Source: Arsukibacterium perlucidum DSM 18276
GTDB lineage: Bacteria; Pseudomonadota; Gammaproteobacteria; Enterobacterales; Alteromonadaceae
NCBI RefSeq assembly: GCF_000382165.1
Contig: NZ_KB907701.1
Span: 124,001 to 188,000, forward strand
Direction of reading: 5' to 3'
DNA: 64,000 nt
Shown one piece after another: positions 44,090 to 53,125 of the stretch. Both the position numbers and the translations under genes were made by a program. Under the pieces are notes generated by a model. The model ran no database searches. It saw only the letters and a list, made by a program, of their open reading frames with translations, and had not been told where the DNA came from. Position 1 is the stretch's first letter. Each line of letters starts with the position of its first letter.

Positions 44090-44626
44090 ATGAATACACT
44101 GCAAAAACTGACTTTACTCGACACCAGGTTGTTTTTTCAGGTTAATCTTATTGGCCAGTTGCCCTCAGTAAAAAAGCTGAGTCTGGGCTTGTCCCGCTGT
44201 GGCGACGGGCCTTTGTATCTTATTATTGCCTTGTTATTGTGGCAATTTGAGCAAAATCAGGGTAGCCGCTTTATCCAGGTTGGGTTACTGGCTTTTGCTA
44301 TAGAGCTGCCACTCTATCTTTTACTTAAAAATGCCATTCAGCGCGAAAGGCCCAAAGGGCCACTGCAGCATGGCTGGGAGCCGGGGATCAGGCCCTCTGA
44401 TCGTTTCAGCTTCCCCTCAGGCCATACCGCGGCCGCTTTTATGTTCGCCTGGTTGCTGGCAGCCTATTATCCCGAATTTACCGCTTATTATCTGCTGATG
44501 GCGTCAGGCATCGGCTTATCAAGAGTGTTACTGGGCGTGCATTACCCTACCGACATTCTGGCGGGTGCCGCTCTTGGCAGTGTGATTGCGTTAATTGTAC
44601 TTAACAGTGGTTTTGCCAGCCTATGA
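44090..44626 (+). CDS. PAP2-family phosphatase
   Basis: 178 residues, about five membrane segments. All three phosphatase motifs are visible: KNAIQRERP (KX6RP), PSGH in SFPSGHTAAAF, and SRVLLGVHYPTD with the nucleophilic His and Asp. PAP2 enzymes dephosphorylate lipids such as phosphatidate, PGP or undecaprenyl pyrophosphate; the particular substrate is uncertain. The next gene, a glycosyltransferase, starts 16 bp after the stop, which suggests an operon and a link to lipid-linked sugars. Confidence 0.9.
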   Translation: MNTLQKLTLLDTRLFFQVNLIGQLPSVKKLSLGLSRCGDGPLYLIIALLLWQFEQNQGSRFIQVGLLAFAIELPLYLLLKNAIQRERPKGPLQHGWEPGIRPSDRFSFPSGHTAAAFMFAWLLAAYYPEFTAYYLLMASGIGLSRVLLGVHYPTDILAGAALGSVIALIVLNSGFASL

Positions 44627-44642
44627 TTGCAGCTAATCGTTA

Positions 44643-45680
44643 ATGAAAATACTGTATGGCGTACAGGCCACTGGTAACGGCCATATTACCCGGGCCAGAG
44701 CATTACTGCCGGCACTGCAGCAGCAGGGTATTGACGTTGATTTCCTGTTTAGCGGCCGGGCGCAGTCGCAGCTGTTTGATATGGAAATGTTTGGCGATTA
44801 TCGCTGGGCACATGGTTTTACCTTCGCTACCGCTAATGGCAAAGTGCAAAAACTGGCCACAGTTGGCAACTTGCGACCGTTGCAGTTTTACCGGGACGTT
44901 CGCCAGCTGGATTTGACCGCCTATGATCTGGTATTAACTGACTTTGAACCGGTAACCGCCTGGGCGGCGAAGCGTCAGGGCAAACTATCGGTAGGCCTGG
45001 CCAGACAATATTCGCTAAGGTATCCACTGGCTGGTAAGCAGTCGGCTAGTTGGCTGAAAACGGCAATTTCCTGTTTTGCCCCGGCAACACATCTGCTTGG
45101 CGTGCACTGGCAGCCGGCGTTTCCTGACTTACTGCCACCACTACTTAGTTCTGTTGTACCAGCACCGCAAACAGCAACGAGTTACAGCCAGCCACCCTTT
45201 ATTCTGGTGTACTTGCCCTTTGAGCAAACCCGCCGGGTGATTAACTGGTTAAAACAATGCCCCAGCTGGCAGTTTAAACTTTACGCCGCTGGCACTGAGT
45301 TGTGCACTGAGGATAATGTGACAATATTGCCATTAAGTCGCAGCGCCTTCCCCATCGATTTACAACAGTGTAGTGGTGTTATTTGTAATAGTGGTTTTGG
45401 CCTGTGTAGCGAAGCAATGATCGCCGGTAAAAAGTTGCTGGTAAAACCGCTGCAAGGCCAGATAGAACAAGCTTATAACAGCTATACCCTGGTTCAGATG
45501 GGCAAAGCAGAGCAATTTAAGCAATTCAGCCCTGAGCTCCTGCTAAACTGGTTGTATCAACCTGCTGCTGAACCTTACCCGTTGCCCGATCCGGCTCAGG
45601 CCATTGCCCGCTGGCTTAAACAGGGATGTGCGACCCCGATTCCTGAATTAGCTGCTTCAATCTGGCAGCAACAAGCTTAA
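44643..45680 (+). CDS. MurG-like glycosyltransferase (MJ1255/VC2487 family)
   Basis: 345 residues with the GT-B fold. N-terminal KILYGVQATGNGHITRARALLPAL is the glycine-rich loop and His of MurG-like enzymes; the C-terminal VICNSGFGLCSEAMIAGKKLLVKPL is the nucleotide-sugar-binding region and LQGQIEQAYNSYTLV follows. This fits the MJ1255/VC2487 family, whose acceptor is not established. It is downstream of the PAP2 gene in a likely operon. The ribosome binding site is weak. Confidence 0.88.
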   Translation: MKILYGVQATGNGHITRARALLPALQQQGIDVDFLFSGRAQSQLFDMEMFGDYRWAHGFTFATANGKVQKLATVGNLRPLQFYRDVRQLDLTAYDLVLTDFEPVTAWAAKRQGKLSVGLARQYSLRYPLAGKQSASWLKTAISCFAPATHLLGVHWQPAFPDLLPPLLSSVVPAPQTATSYSQPPFILVYLPFEQTRRVINWLKQCPSWQFKLYAAGTELCTEDNVTILPLSRSAFPIDLQQCSGVICNSGFGLCSEAMIAGKKLLVKPLQGQIEQAYNSYTLVQMGKAEQFKQFSPELLLNWLYQPAAEPYPLPDPAQAIARWLKQGCATPIPELAASIWQQQA

Positions 45681-45704
45681 TTACAAACTTAATTACCAAG
45701 TTAA

Positions 45705-47051
45705 CTAATCCTTGTCAGCGCTATTGATAGTGGTATCCAGTTCCAGCCTGGCCCGTTCAACCAGCTCCTGATCTAACTCGGTTTTCACGGCCACACCTAA
45801 ATCTTTAAATTCAGCGGCCTGTTTGATCAGGTTGCCTTTGCCTGTTACCAGCTGACCGAGGGCTTTATCATAACTCTCCCGCGCCTTGTCCAATTGCTTG
45901 CCAACCCCCTGCATGCTATCGAGAAAGGTCTTCAGTTTCTGGTAAAACTTTTCCGCTCTGTTGGCCAGTTCAGCCGTGTGCTTATTCTGATCTTCAAAAC
46001 GCCACAGCTGACGCACAATATTTAAGCTGGTTAATAAGGTGGTTGGGGTAGTCACCAGGATATTGCGATCAAGCGCCTGCTGAAACAACTGGCTGTCATG
46101 CTGTAAAGCCGCGACATAGGCTGACTCTATTGGAATAAACATAAAAACCACTTCCGGAGAATTTAAACCGGCGATCTGGTAATAATTTTTATCCGACAAT
46201 TCAGTTATCCGATCTTTTACCGCACTGATATGGGCTTTTAACGCAATAAGCCGCGATGGCTCATCTTCAGCATTAACGTAACGGGTATAGGCCGACAGCG
46301 ATGTTTTGGCATCGATAATTAAATGCTTACCTTGCGGCAGATAGATAACCACATCCGGCCGTTGCCTGCCGTTATCAGTATTAAAGCTGGCTTCCCGCTG
46401 ATAATCTGTGCCAGGGCGCAGGCCGCTGTTATCCAGCACATTTTCCAGCATTAATTCCCCCCAGTTACCCTGTACTTTGCGCTCACCCTGCAACGCTTTG
46501 CTCAGTTGGCTGGCTTCAGTGGTAATTTGCTGGTTAAGTGCCTGTAACTGTTTTAATTCTGTTTTTAATTCAGAGCGCTGTTTGGTCTCTTCTGTATGCA
46601 ACAACTCAACTTTTTGCCGAAAGCCCTGCATATCCTGCTGCAATGGCGTTAGCAGCTGGCGCATACTTTCCTGGTTCTGGTTTTTAAACACCTCGCCTTT
46701 ACGTTCTAAAATATCATTTGCCAGCAATTCAAACTCTTGCTTTAGCAACGCTTTGTTCTGCTGCAGCAACTGTAGCTGCTGTTCAAAATGGCGTTGTTTT
46801 TCCTGTAAGGTACTGCCCAGGCTGGCATGTTCAACTGCCAGTTGGTGATGTTGCTGTTGCAGCTGCTGATGCTGTTGCTGTAATTGCTGATATTGTTGCT
46901 GCCACAACTGGCTTTGGTTGTCAGCTTTAGCAAGGCTTAACTGCTGTTCGCGCTGGCGTCGTTGCAGGTTGGCGATAACAATCAATAGTGCCAGCGACAC
47001 CAACGCCAGCAGCAATACTGTGATAGTTAGCGGCGTAAACTGAAAATCCAT
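45705..47051 (-). CDS. rmuC: RmuC-family protein
   Basis: 448 residues. An N-terminal membrane helix (about 8-28, TITVLLLALVSLALLIVIANL) is followed by a long Gln-rich coiled coil (30-190) and the RmuC nuclease-like core (NWGELMLENVLDNSGLRPGTDYQREASF, RPDVVIYLPQGKHLIIDAKTSL). RmuC limits inversions at short repeats. The coiled coil contains repeated QQQ/HQQLQQQ runs. Start ATG has a poor ribosome binding site, as is common in this region. Confidence 0.92.
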   Translation of the reverse strand: MDFQFTPLTITVLLLALVSLALLIVIANLQRRQREQQLSLAKADNQSQLWQQQYQQLQQQHQQLQQQHHQLAVEHASLGSTLQEKQRHFEQQLQLLQQNKALLKQEFELLANDILERKGEVFKNQNQESMRQLLTPLQQDMQGFRQKVELLHTEETKQRSELKTELKQLQALNQQITTEASQLSKALQGERKVQGNWGELMLENVLDNSGLRPGTDYQREASFNTDNGRQRPDVVIYLPQGKHLIIDAKTSLSAYTRYVNAEDEPSRLIALKAHISAVKDRITELSDKNYYQIAGLNSPEVVFMFIPIESAYVAALQHDSQLFQQALDRNILVTTPTTLLTSLNIVRQLWRFEDQNKHTAELANRAEKFYQKLKTFLDSMQGVGKQLDKARESYDKALGQLVTGKGNLIKQAAEFKDLGVAVKTELDQELVERARLELDTTINSADKD

Positions 47052-47111
47052 AAAGAGGCAGCCCTGAAAAATAATTGGTTACGCGTATTAAGCCGGCTTG
47101 CCGGAAAAGTG

Positions 47112-48167
47112 TTACATTTCAACCCGGTTCCGACCTTTCGCTTTAGCCCGATACAGCGCATCATCAGCCCGTTTCAACATAGTACTTGCATCATCATCGC
47201 GGATAAAACTGGCAACACCCAGACTGACAGTCAGCTGTTTACCGTGCACAAAATCGTAGTCGGCTACCGCTGCCCGTATCCGCTCGGCTAACAACTTAGC
47301 GCCGGTAATGTCGGTATGCGGACAAATAATTAAAAACTCTTCCCCTCCCCAGCGTCCCGCCACGTCAAGCTCCCGACAGTATTGCAACATAATACTGGCA
47401 AATGACATTAAAACCTGATCACCTGTCATATGGCCAAAGTTGTCATTTACCGATTTGAAAAAATCTAAATCAGCCAGAATGACACTAAACGGGCTTTGAT
47501 GTCTGATTGAGCGGGCAATCTCCTGGCAGAGAATATCATCCAGCTTACTGCGGTTATACAAACCGGTCAGTGTATCAGTAACTGACAAACGCTGTAGTTG
47601 CCGGTGCTGGGTTGCCAGCGCCCGCAATACGTCGTTACGGCTTACTTCATAGTAGTGTACCAATAACACCAGGCATATCGAGGCCAACGTAACATTTAGC
47701 AGCGATTCAACGGTGAAAGTACCGGCCGGCCAGGACGCAGAGCGCCAGCCCAGTAGCAAAGTAAGTAACCCCAGAAACAGCGCAGTGGCAATAACGCCCC
47801 GCTGCCGGCCCAACAGAAAAAAAGCCAGCGGTGGGAAAATACACAGCCAGTACAGCGAGTAAAAGGCTGGAGCCGCTAAATACAGATAGCCAAGCAGAAA
47901 ACCGCCAAGCAGCATTACGGTATGATTAGCACTTTGCCGTACATTACTGGATAGCTGAAACCGGCGCAGTAAAATAGCGGCCAGGCCGGCCGCTATAAAA
48001 TCGAGCAACGCCACGCTGTATAAAGCAAAAAAAGCCAGGTTTGCAAAGAAGAAAAAAGTAAAGATAACAACCATGCCAAGCAGCATGCCGTTAATAAGAT
48101 AAACTTGCCGATATTCTGGATCAGCGGGTTTAAACCGGTGATTATTGGTTATAAAGTGTTTTAGCAC
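47112..48167 (-). CDS. Diguanylate cyclase with membrane N-terminus
   Basis: 351 residues. The first 180 contain about six membrane segments, possibly a MASE-like sensor. The GGDEF domain (about 190-350) carries LTGLYNRSKLD, the active-site GGEEF, and, five residues upstream, RELD, the inhibitory c-di-GMP site (RxxD). It should therefore make c-di-GMP from GTP and be product-inhibited. The start is a GTG after AGGGG; it lies 99 bp downstream of the Nramp-like gene. Confidence 0.92.
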   Translation of the reverse strand: MLKHFITNNHRFKPADPEYRQVYLINGMLLGMVVIFTFFFFANLAFFALYSVALLDFIAAGLAAILLRRFQLSSNVRQSANHTVMLLGGFLLGYLYLAAPAFYSLYWLCIFPPLAFFLLGRQRGVIATALFLGLLTLLLGWRSASWPAGTFTVESLLNVTLASICLVLLVHYYEVSRNDVLRALATQHRQLQRLSVTDTLTGLYNRSKLDDILCQEIARSIRHQSPFSVILADLDFFKSVNDNFGHMTGDQVLMSFASIMLQYCRELDVAGRWGGEEFLIICPHTDITGAKLLAERIRAAVADYDFVHGKQLTVSLGVASFIRDDDASTMLKRADDALYRAKAKGRNRVEM

Positions 48168-48266
48168 CTAAGCCCCTGCTAACTGATATCCACAGCATGT
48201 TAATCGATACGCTGGCATCTAACAATCCACCATTTTGAATTAGCAAACCCTGTTTATTTAACCCTG

Positions 48267-49511
48267 TCAGGCTATTATCGCTAAATATAAACTGCGACCA
48301 CTTAATAACAGTGTCAGTAACCATACTGCGGTAGCAACAACATTCTGCCGCAAGGTATTCCGGTACTCTGCCATTATTGCTGAATTTACCGCTAACAATA
48401 ACGTTAAACTAATTACCGGTAATAAAATACCATTGGCAACCTGAGCAAACCAGATCACCGCCAGAGGCTTGATACCTACTGAAGATAACACGACACCTAT
48501 TACAATTATTATTAACCAACAGGCCCGGAACTGTGCCTTTGACAACGGAATTAAGCCATTAAGGGCGTATGCCGCGGCCAGCGGCGCGGTTATGGCGGAG
48601 CTAACGCCCGCCGCCAGCAAGCCGGCCGCCATTAGCCAAACAGCAGCCGCACCGGCTAATGGCTGCAATGACTGCGCTAAGTCAACAGCATTGCTGATAG
48701 TTTGTTCACGGCCAAAGAAAGCGGCGGCGGCAGTCGATAAAATGGCAATTGAGATTAAGCCACCGAGCGGAATTGCAGTGCGGATATCGGCATCAGACAG
48801 GGCCAGCTGTTGTTGTTTAGGTATGTTTGAGCCGCGCCACTTGTGGGCACTGGCTGCGGTATGCAAGAAAAGTGAGTATGGCACAACAGTAGTACCAACT
48901 AATGCAATTACCGATAACAAGGCCCCCGCCGGTAACGTCGGAATAAATAAGCCAGTTAATAATGCCTTATAGTCTGGCTTACTTAAAAATAAGGTAAGCA
49001 GAAAAGCCAGGCTCATCATCAGTACCAGGCCGATCAGGCAACGCTCAATTAAGCTGTAACTGCGCTGCCACAATATGGCAACAGCAATCAGACCAATTAA
49101 TATTGCCCAGGGATTTGCTAATCCTTGTTGGCGCAGGGCGGTAACCGGCCAGCTATGTTGCCATAACGCATCAGCGCCCATGCTGGCACCGCTGATGTTG
49201 CCGGCCTGGTAAGCACTATTACCCACTACCACTGCAGCAATAATCAATATAATTAATGGATACTTCAACCAGGGTTGTTTAAATAACCCCCTGATGTTTT
49301 CACCCAGCCCCTGGCCGGTAACGATGCCAAGCCGGGCGGCCATTTCCTGCAGTATCATGGTGGCGAACACTGAAAACAATACCGCCCACAGCAACGCGTA
49401 ACCATAATTGGCACCGGCCAAAGATGCACTGATAACGGTTCCCGGGCCAATAAAGGCCGCTGTTACCAGAGTCGCTGGGCCGAGGGTAAACAGTGGTGTT
49501 TTAATGGTCAT
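48267..49511 (-). CDS. Nramp-family transporter with non-canonical metal site
   Basis: 414 residues and about eleven membrane segments. Overall sequence matches Nramp (GPATLVTAAFIGPGTVISASLAGANYGYALLW). The metal ligands differ from MntH: DPGN in helix 1 is GPGT and the helix 6 MPH region reads VVPYSLFLH. Canonical Mn/Fe transport is thus doubtful; related proteins of this divergent subgroup have uncharacterised substrates. There is no adjacent regulatory motif that I recognise (no obvious MntR or Fur box). Confidence 0.82.
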   Translation of the reverse strand: MTIKTPLFTLGPATLVTAAFIGPGTVISASLAGANYGYALLWAVLFSVFATMILQEMAARLGIVTGQGLGENIRGLFKQPWLKYPLIILIIAAVVVGNSAYQAGNISGASMGADALWQHSWPVTALRQQGLANPWAILIGLIAVAILWQRSYSLIERCLIGLVLMMSLAFLLTLFLSKPDYKALLTGLFIPTLPAGALLSVIALVGTTVVPYSLFLHTAASAHKWRGSNIPKQQQLALSDADIRTAIPLGGLISIAILSTAAAAFFGREQTISNAVDLAQSLQPLAGAAAVWLMAAGLLAAGVSSAITAPLAAAYALNGLIPLSKAQFRACWLIIIVIGVVLSSVGIKPLAVIWFAQVANGILLPVISLTLLLAVNSAIMAEYRNTLRQNVVATAVWLLTLLLSGRSLYLAIIA

Positions 49512-49682
49512 AGCAACACTTAAGCAATTTCACATTGTTATTTTGATAGTAGTAATTCTATTGCAGTGTAGCGGCATTAATTAAACGATGTCTATCGGCA
49601 CCTTATCGCAAACCGAAAGCAGCTGGTTGCAGTTTGATATACAGAGTATATTCAGAGCCGCTATACTGCTAAAAGAATACCG

Positions 49683-50558
49683 TTGTGTCGCAATTTTGCA
49701 GAGGTTGTTATTTTAAACAAAAACAAGCAAAACAGCGTTGCCACTGGCTTGCGTTGTGCGGTCTTTAGCACAGCATTACTTGCAGTGCAGATTACAGTGC
49801 AGTTTGCAGCGCATGCTCAAGCCCCCGAGCAAAATTCTGTTGAGCAGGTAACCCTGCGCTTTTGCTATGAGGATAAGCAGTTGTTACCTTATTTTGCCGG
49901 CAATAGCGAGCAAGTGCCGGCAACACCCGGAGCAACAATTGAGCATTTACAACAGGCAACGGCAGCTGTTGGTATCTCATTATCTTTAACCAGGATGCCC
50001 TGGCTGCGCTGTCTGCAACAACTGGCAGCCAACAACGTTGACGCCCTGATTGCGGATTATACCCCTGAGCGCGAAAACTTTACCTTTTATCCGCGGGATC
50101 AAGCCGGGCAACCGGATCCCAGCAGAGCTATTAATACTAATGCCTTATGTCTGGCGCATCGTTTTGATAATAATCTGCCATTGAAGATGTCTGATAGCAG
50201 TGCAAAATTAACTATCGCCAGGCCCTATGGTTACCGGCCATTACCCTTGCCGGAACACGCGGTGCTGGTGGGTGCGCATTCGCCTGAACAGGCGCTGGAG
50301 CTGGTCGTTTCAGGCCGGGTTGACGCTACTACCATAACCTGTCAAATAAACGGCTTAGCCGGTAACCGGCGGGAAATTGATAATCTGCCGTTAAAAATAC
50401 TGCAGCCGCCGGTTTATTTTTCAGTAGGCTACCTGATGCTAAGTGAGCAGTTTTATCAGCAACATCCGGCTATTGCTGAACGTTTGTGGCAGGCGTTGCC
50501 ACAAACCCTGGACCGCAGCCGCTATATTGAATATCTGGCTTACCCACTGGGTTTTTGA
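49683..50558 (+). CDS. Periplasmic solute-binding-like protein (second orphan)
   Basis: Up to 291 residues with a signal-like segment (ATGLRCAVFSTALLAVQITV, cleavage after AAHA). The core VTLRFCYEDKQLLPYF, EHLQQATAAVGISLSLTRMPWLRCLQQLAANNVDALIADY resembles the binding protein at 41626 (both share RCL..L..N..DxL). No permease adjoins it. The start is uncertain: the first in-frame start is a TTG at 49683, with no ATG before the signal peptide; AGAGG lies at about 49698. Confidence 0.7.
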   Translation: MCRNFAEVVILNKNKQNSVATGLRCAVFSTALLAVQITVQFAAHAQAPEQNSVEQVTLRFCYEDKQLLPYFAGNSEQVPATPGATIEHLQQATAAVGISLSLTRMPWLRCLQQLAANNVDALIADYTPERENFTFYPRDQAGQPDPSRAINTNALCLAHRFDNNLPLKMSDSSAKLTIARPYGYRPLPLPEHAVLVGAHSPEQALELVVSGRVDATTITCQINGLAGNRREIDNLPLKILQPPVYFSVGYLMLSEQFYQQHPAIAERLWQALPQTLDRSRYIEYLAYPLGF

Positions 50559-50602
50559 TTATCACTAATTTACGAATAAATTTATTAAAAGAGCATACTC
50601 TG

Positions 50603-51886
50603 ATGGCCACTGTTTTTAATACGCTGAAATGTTTGTTTGCCGGGCTGCTGTTGCTGACAGTAACCGGCTGCAGCATGAACCAAAACTATGAACAGCAACC
50701 AGCAACAGAGCCGGTTATTATTCTTATTTCGCTGGATGGCTTCAGTCAGCAGTATCTGGGCAAATACCCGGCGCCACATATTGAGCAGCTTATTGCAGAG
50801 GGCGTTATTGCTGAGTCGATGCAACCGGCATTTCCAACCAAGACCTTTCCAAATCATTACAGCATCGTTACCGGTTTATATCCGGGTAATCATGGCATTG
50901 TTGAAAATAATATTTATGATGCCGATTTTGATGCCATTTTCAGGATGAGCAAACCAGCAGAGGTTACCCATAGCCGTTGGTGGCTGGGCGAACCGGTTTG
51001 GGTAACAGCCGAGCTGCAGGGCATAAAAACCGGCACCTATTTTTATCCGGGGTCAGAGGCGGATATCAAAGGCGTCAGGCCCAGTTACTGGCAGGCCTAT
51101 GATGGCAAAATCAGTAACAGTGAGCGGGTACGCTCAGTGCTGCAGTGGTTGGCACTGCCGAAAACTGAACGGCCGGGTTTTGTTACCCTTTATTTCAGCA
51201 CAATTGACGATGCCGGCCACCGTTACGGGCCAGAGTCAGCACAGGTAAAAGCTGCGGTAGCTGAGGTGGATCAGGCTATTGGCCAGCTGATTGCCGGTTT
51301 AAAAGCACAAAATTTATATGGTCAGGTTAATTTATTACTGGTGTCAGACCATGGTATGGCAGCAGTGCCGCCGGAACAGGTTATTGTAGTGGATAGCTTA
51401 TTTGACAGCAGTAAAGCTGCCCTCAGCTTATGGACCCCGGAGATTGTTTCTATTTTTCCTAAAGCGGGCGAATTAGAGAGTATTTACCAGCAACTCAGCG
51501 CCGGTTTACCGGCCAGTGCCAGGGTGTACAGGAAGACCGATTTGCCGGACCGCTGGCACTACCAGCAAAGCAAACGGGTGGCACCGCTATTAATCATTCC
51601 CGAGCCCGGCTGGCGTTTAATGCAGCAAAGCCAATACCAGCGCTGGCAAGCCCGGCCGAACCTGCAGGCCGTGACCGGCAGCCATGGCTACGACAACATC
51701 GCCCCGGAAATGCAGGCCATCTTTATTGGCCACGGCCCTGCTTTTGCAGAAGGTGTTACCATACCGAGCTTTGCCAATATTCAGTTATATAATTTAATGT
51801 GTGCAATTTTAGGTATTACCCCGGCAGCAAATGATGGCGATCCGGATTGGGCTCAGCAATTACTTGAGTTAAAGCAGCAACCCTGA
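50603..51886 (+). CDS. Nucleotide pyrophosphatase/phosphodiesterase-like lipoprotein
   Basis: 427 residues with a lipoprotein signal (LLLLTVTGC, Cys about 20). The alkaline-phosphatase-superfamily NPP domain shows the metal Asp in LISLDGFSQ, the nucleophile Thr in FPTKTFPNHYSIVTGLYPGNHGI, TIDDAGHRYGPES, SDHGMA and GSHGYDN. Substrate is probably a nucleotide or phosphodiester in the periplasm. The ATG at 50603 precedes the signal peptide; the frame is open from 50555, where it overlaps the preceding gene. Confidence 0.9.
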   Translation: MATVFNTLKCLFAGLLLLTVTGCSMNQNYEQQPATEPVIILISLDGFSQQYLGKYPAPHIEQLIAEGVIAESMQPAFPTKTFPNHYSIVTGLYPGNHGIVENNIYDADFDAIFRMSKPAEVTHSRWWLGEPVWVTAELQGIKTGTYFYPGSEADIKGVRPSYWQAYDGKISNSERVRSVLQWLALPKTERPGFVTLYFSTIDDAGHRYGPESAQVKAAVAEVDQAIGQLIAGLKAQNLYGQVNLLLVSDHGMAAVPPEQVIVVDSLFDSSKAALSLWTPEIVSIFPKAGELESIYQQLSAGLPASARVYRKTDLPDRWHYQQSKRVAPLLIIPEPGWRLMQQSQYQRWQARPNLQAVTGSHGYDNIAPEMQAIFIGHGPAFAEGVTIPSFANIQLYNLMCAILGITPAANDGDPDWAQQLLELKQQP

Positions 51887-51909
51887 ACTTACCGTTACCA
51901 GCCCTATCG

Positions 51910-53103
51910 CTATGCCTGCAGCAGCTGCTCCAGGCATTGCTGTTTAATGCCGTAAAACTGTTTAATTGCGGCTATTTGCTGCAATACCGCACTGTTGTCT
52001 TTGGTTTTTTTGCGTTTGGTAGCCAGAATCATTTTATTTTTACTGGTATGCTCCAGCGAAATAAATTCAAACACTTTGGTTTGATAGCCATAAGCCTCCA
52101 GCAGCAGGGCCCGCAAACTGTCGGTTACCATTTCAGCCTCCTGCCCCAGGTGCACACCATGAATCAGCATTGGCGCCATCACCTCAGGCAGCCGGATTTG
52201 CGGCCGGATCTCTTTATGGCAGCAAGGCGAGCACATAATGATCTCGGCACCGGTACGGATCCCCATATTAATGGCATAGTCGGTGGCAACATCACAGGCG
52301 TGCAGCGCCACCATCACATTAATACCACGAGCTTGAAAATGTTTTACGTCGCCCTGTTCAAATTGTAAGCCGGCAAGTTGCAGATCGGCTGCCGTGTTAT
52401 TGCATAAATCAACCAGACTCTGGCGTAACTCCACCCCGGTGATTTGCGCAGTTAAGCCCAGGGTATGACAAAAGTAGTCGTGCATGGCAAATGTCAGATA
52501 GGCCTTACCTGAACCAAAGTCTGCTACATGTAACTGCTTAGCCTGCAACAAGCCAGTTTCTTTAACCGCGCCTTGCAATACTTCGATGAATTTGTTGATC
52601 TGCTTCCATTTATTAGACATGGCAGGGATTACCTGCCCCTGCTGATCTGTGACACCAAGTGCGGTCAGAAATGGCCGGTTTTGTTCGACAAACCGGTGTT
52701 TCTGCCGATTGTGCTCAGCAGCCGGCCGGGCCACGACAGCACTGGCAACACGCTGACAATTGAACAAATACTTGCCTTTTTTACTTATCGACAGCTGGCA
52801 TTCTTGCTCAGCAGTAAATAAATGCCCCTGCTTAAAGCTACCATCTAACATCTCGCTTAATAAGCTGATGCCCTCGGCTACCGGCCTGATTTTAGTAATA
52901 TGGTTAGTTTTATACTCAGACACAAAACGCAGCTGTAGCTCGCCTTTGATCTGCAGTGGCGTAACGTCAAGCCGAATTAGTGGCTCCGTGCCCTGGTACT
53001 TACTCAGTAGCATCCGGACAAAACTACCATCACTGATGCTTTGCGCCGCAATCTGCTCAAATTGCTGGCGATGTTGTAAATTCAGATCTTGCGCTGTAGC
53101 CAC
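51910..53103 (-). CDS. SAM-dependent methyltransferase, Methyltransf_32/METTL25-like
   Basis: 397 residues. HVADFGSGKAYLTFAMHDYF (about 192) is motif I, followed by GVELRQSLVDLCN, VMVALHACDVATDYAIN and CSPCCHKEI, the cluster typical of the Methyltransf_32 family (human METTL25/GSTCD relatives). The N-terminal 150 residues form a separate domain. Target unknown; the family is thought to act on RNA or protein. The start is a GTG with AGGAG six bases upstream. Convergent with the NPP-like gene. Confidence 0.8.
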   Translation of the reverse strand: MATAQDLNLQHRQQFEQIAAQSISDGSFVRMLLSKYQGTEPLIRLDVTPLQIKGELQLRFVSEYKTNHITKIRPVAEGISLLSEMLDGSFKQGHLFTAEQECQLSISKKGKYLFNCQRVASAVVARPAAEHNRQKHRFVEQNRPFLTALGVTDQQGQVIPAMSNKWKQINKFIEVLQGAVKETGLLQAKQLHVADFGSGKAYLTFAMHDYFCHTLGLTAQITGVELRQSLVDLCNNTAADLQLAGLQFEQGDVKHFQARGINVMVALHACDVATDYAINMGIRTGAEIIMCSPCCHKEIRPQIRLPEVMAPMLIHGVHLGQEAEMVTDSLRALLLEAYGYQTKVFEFISLEHTSKNKMILATKRKKTKDNSAVLQQIAAIKQFYGIKQQCLEQLLQA

Positions 53104-53125
53104 TGCTGCTCCTGATTAACTCGAC

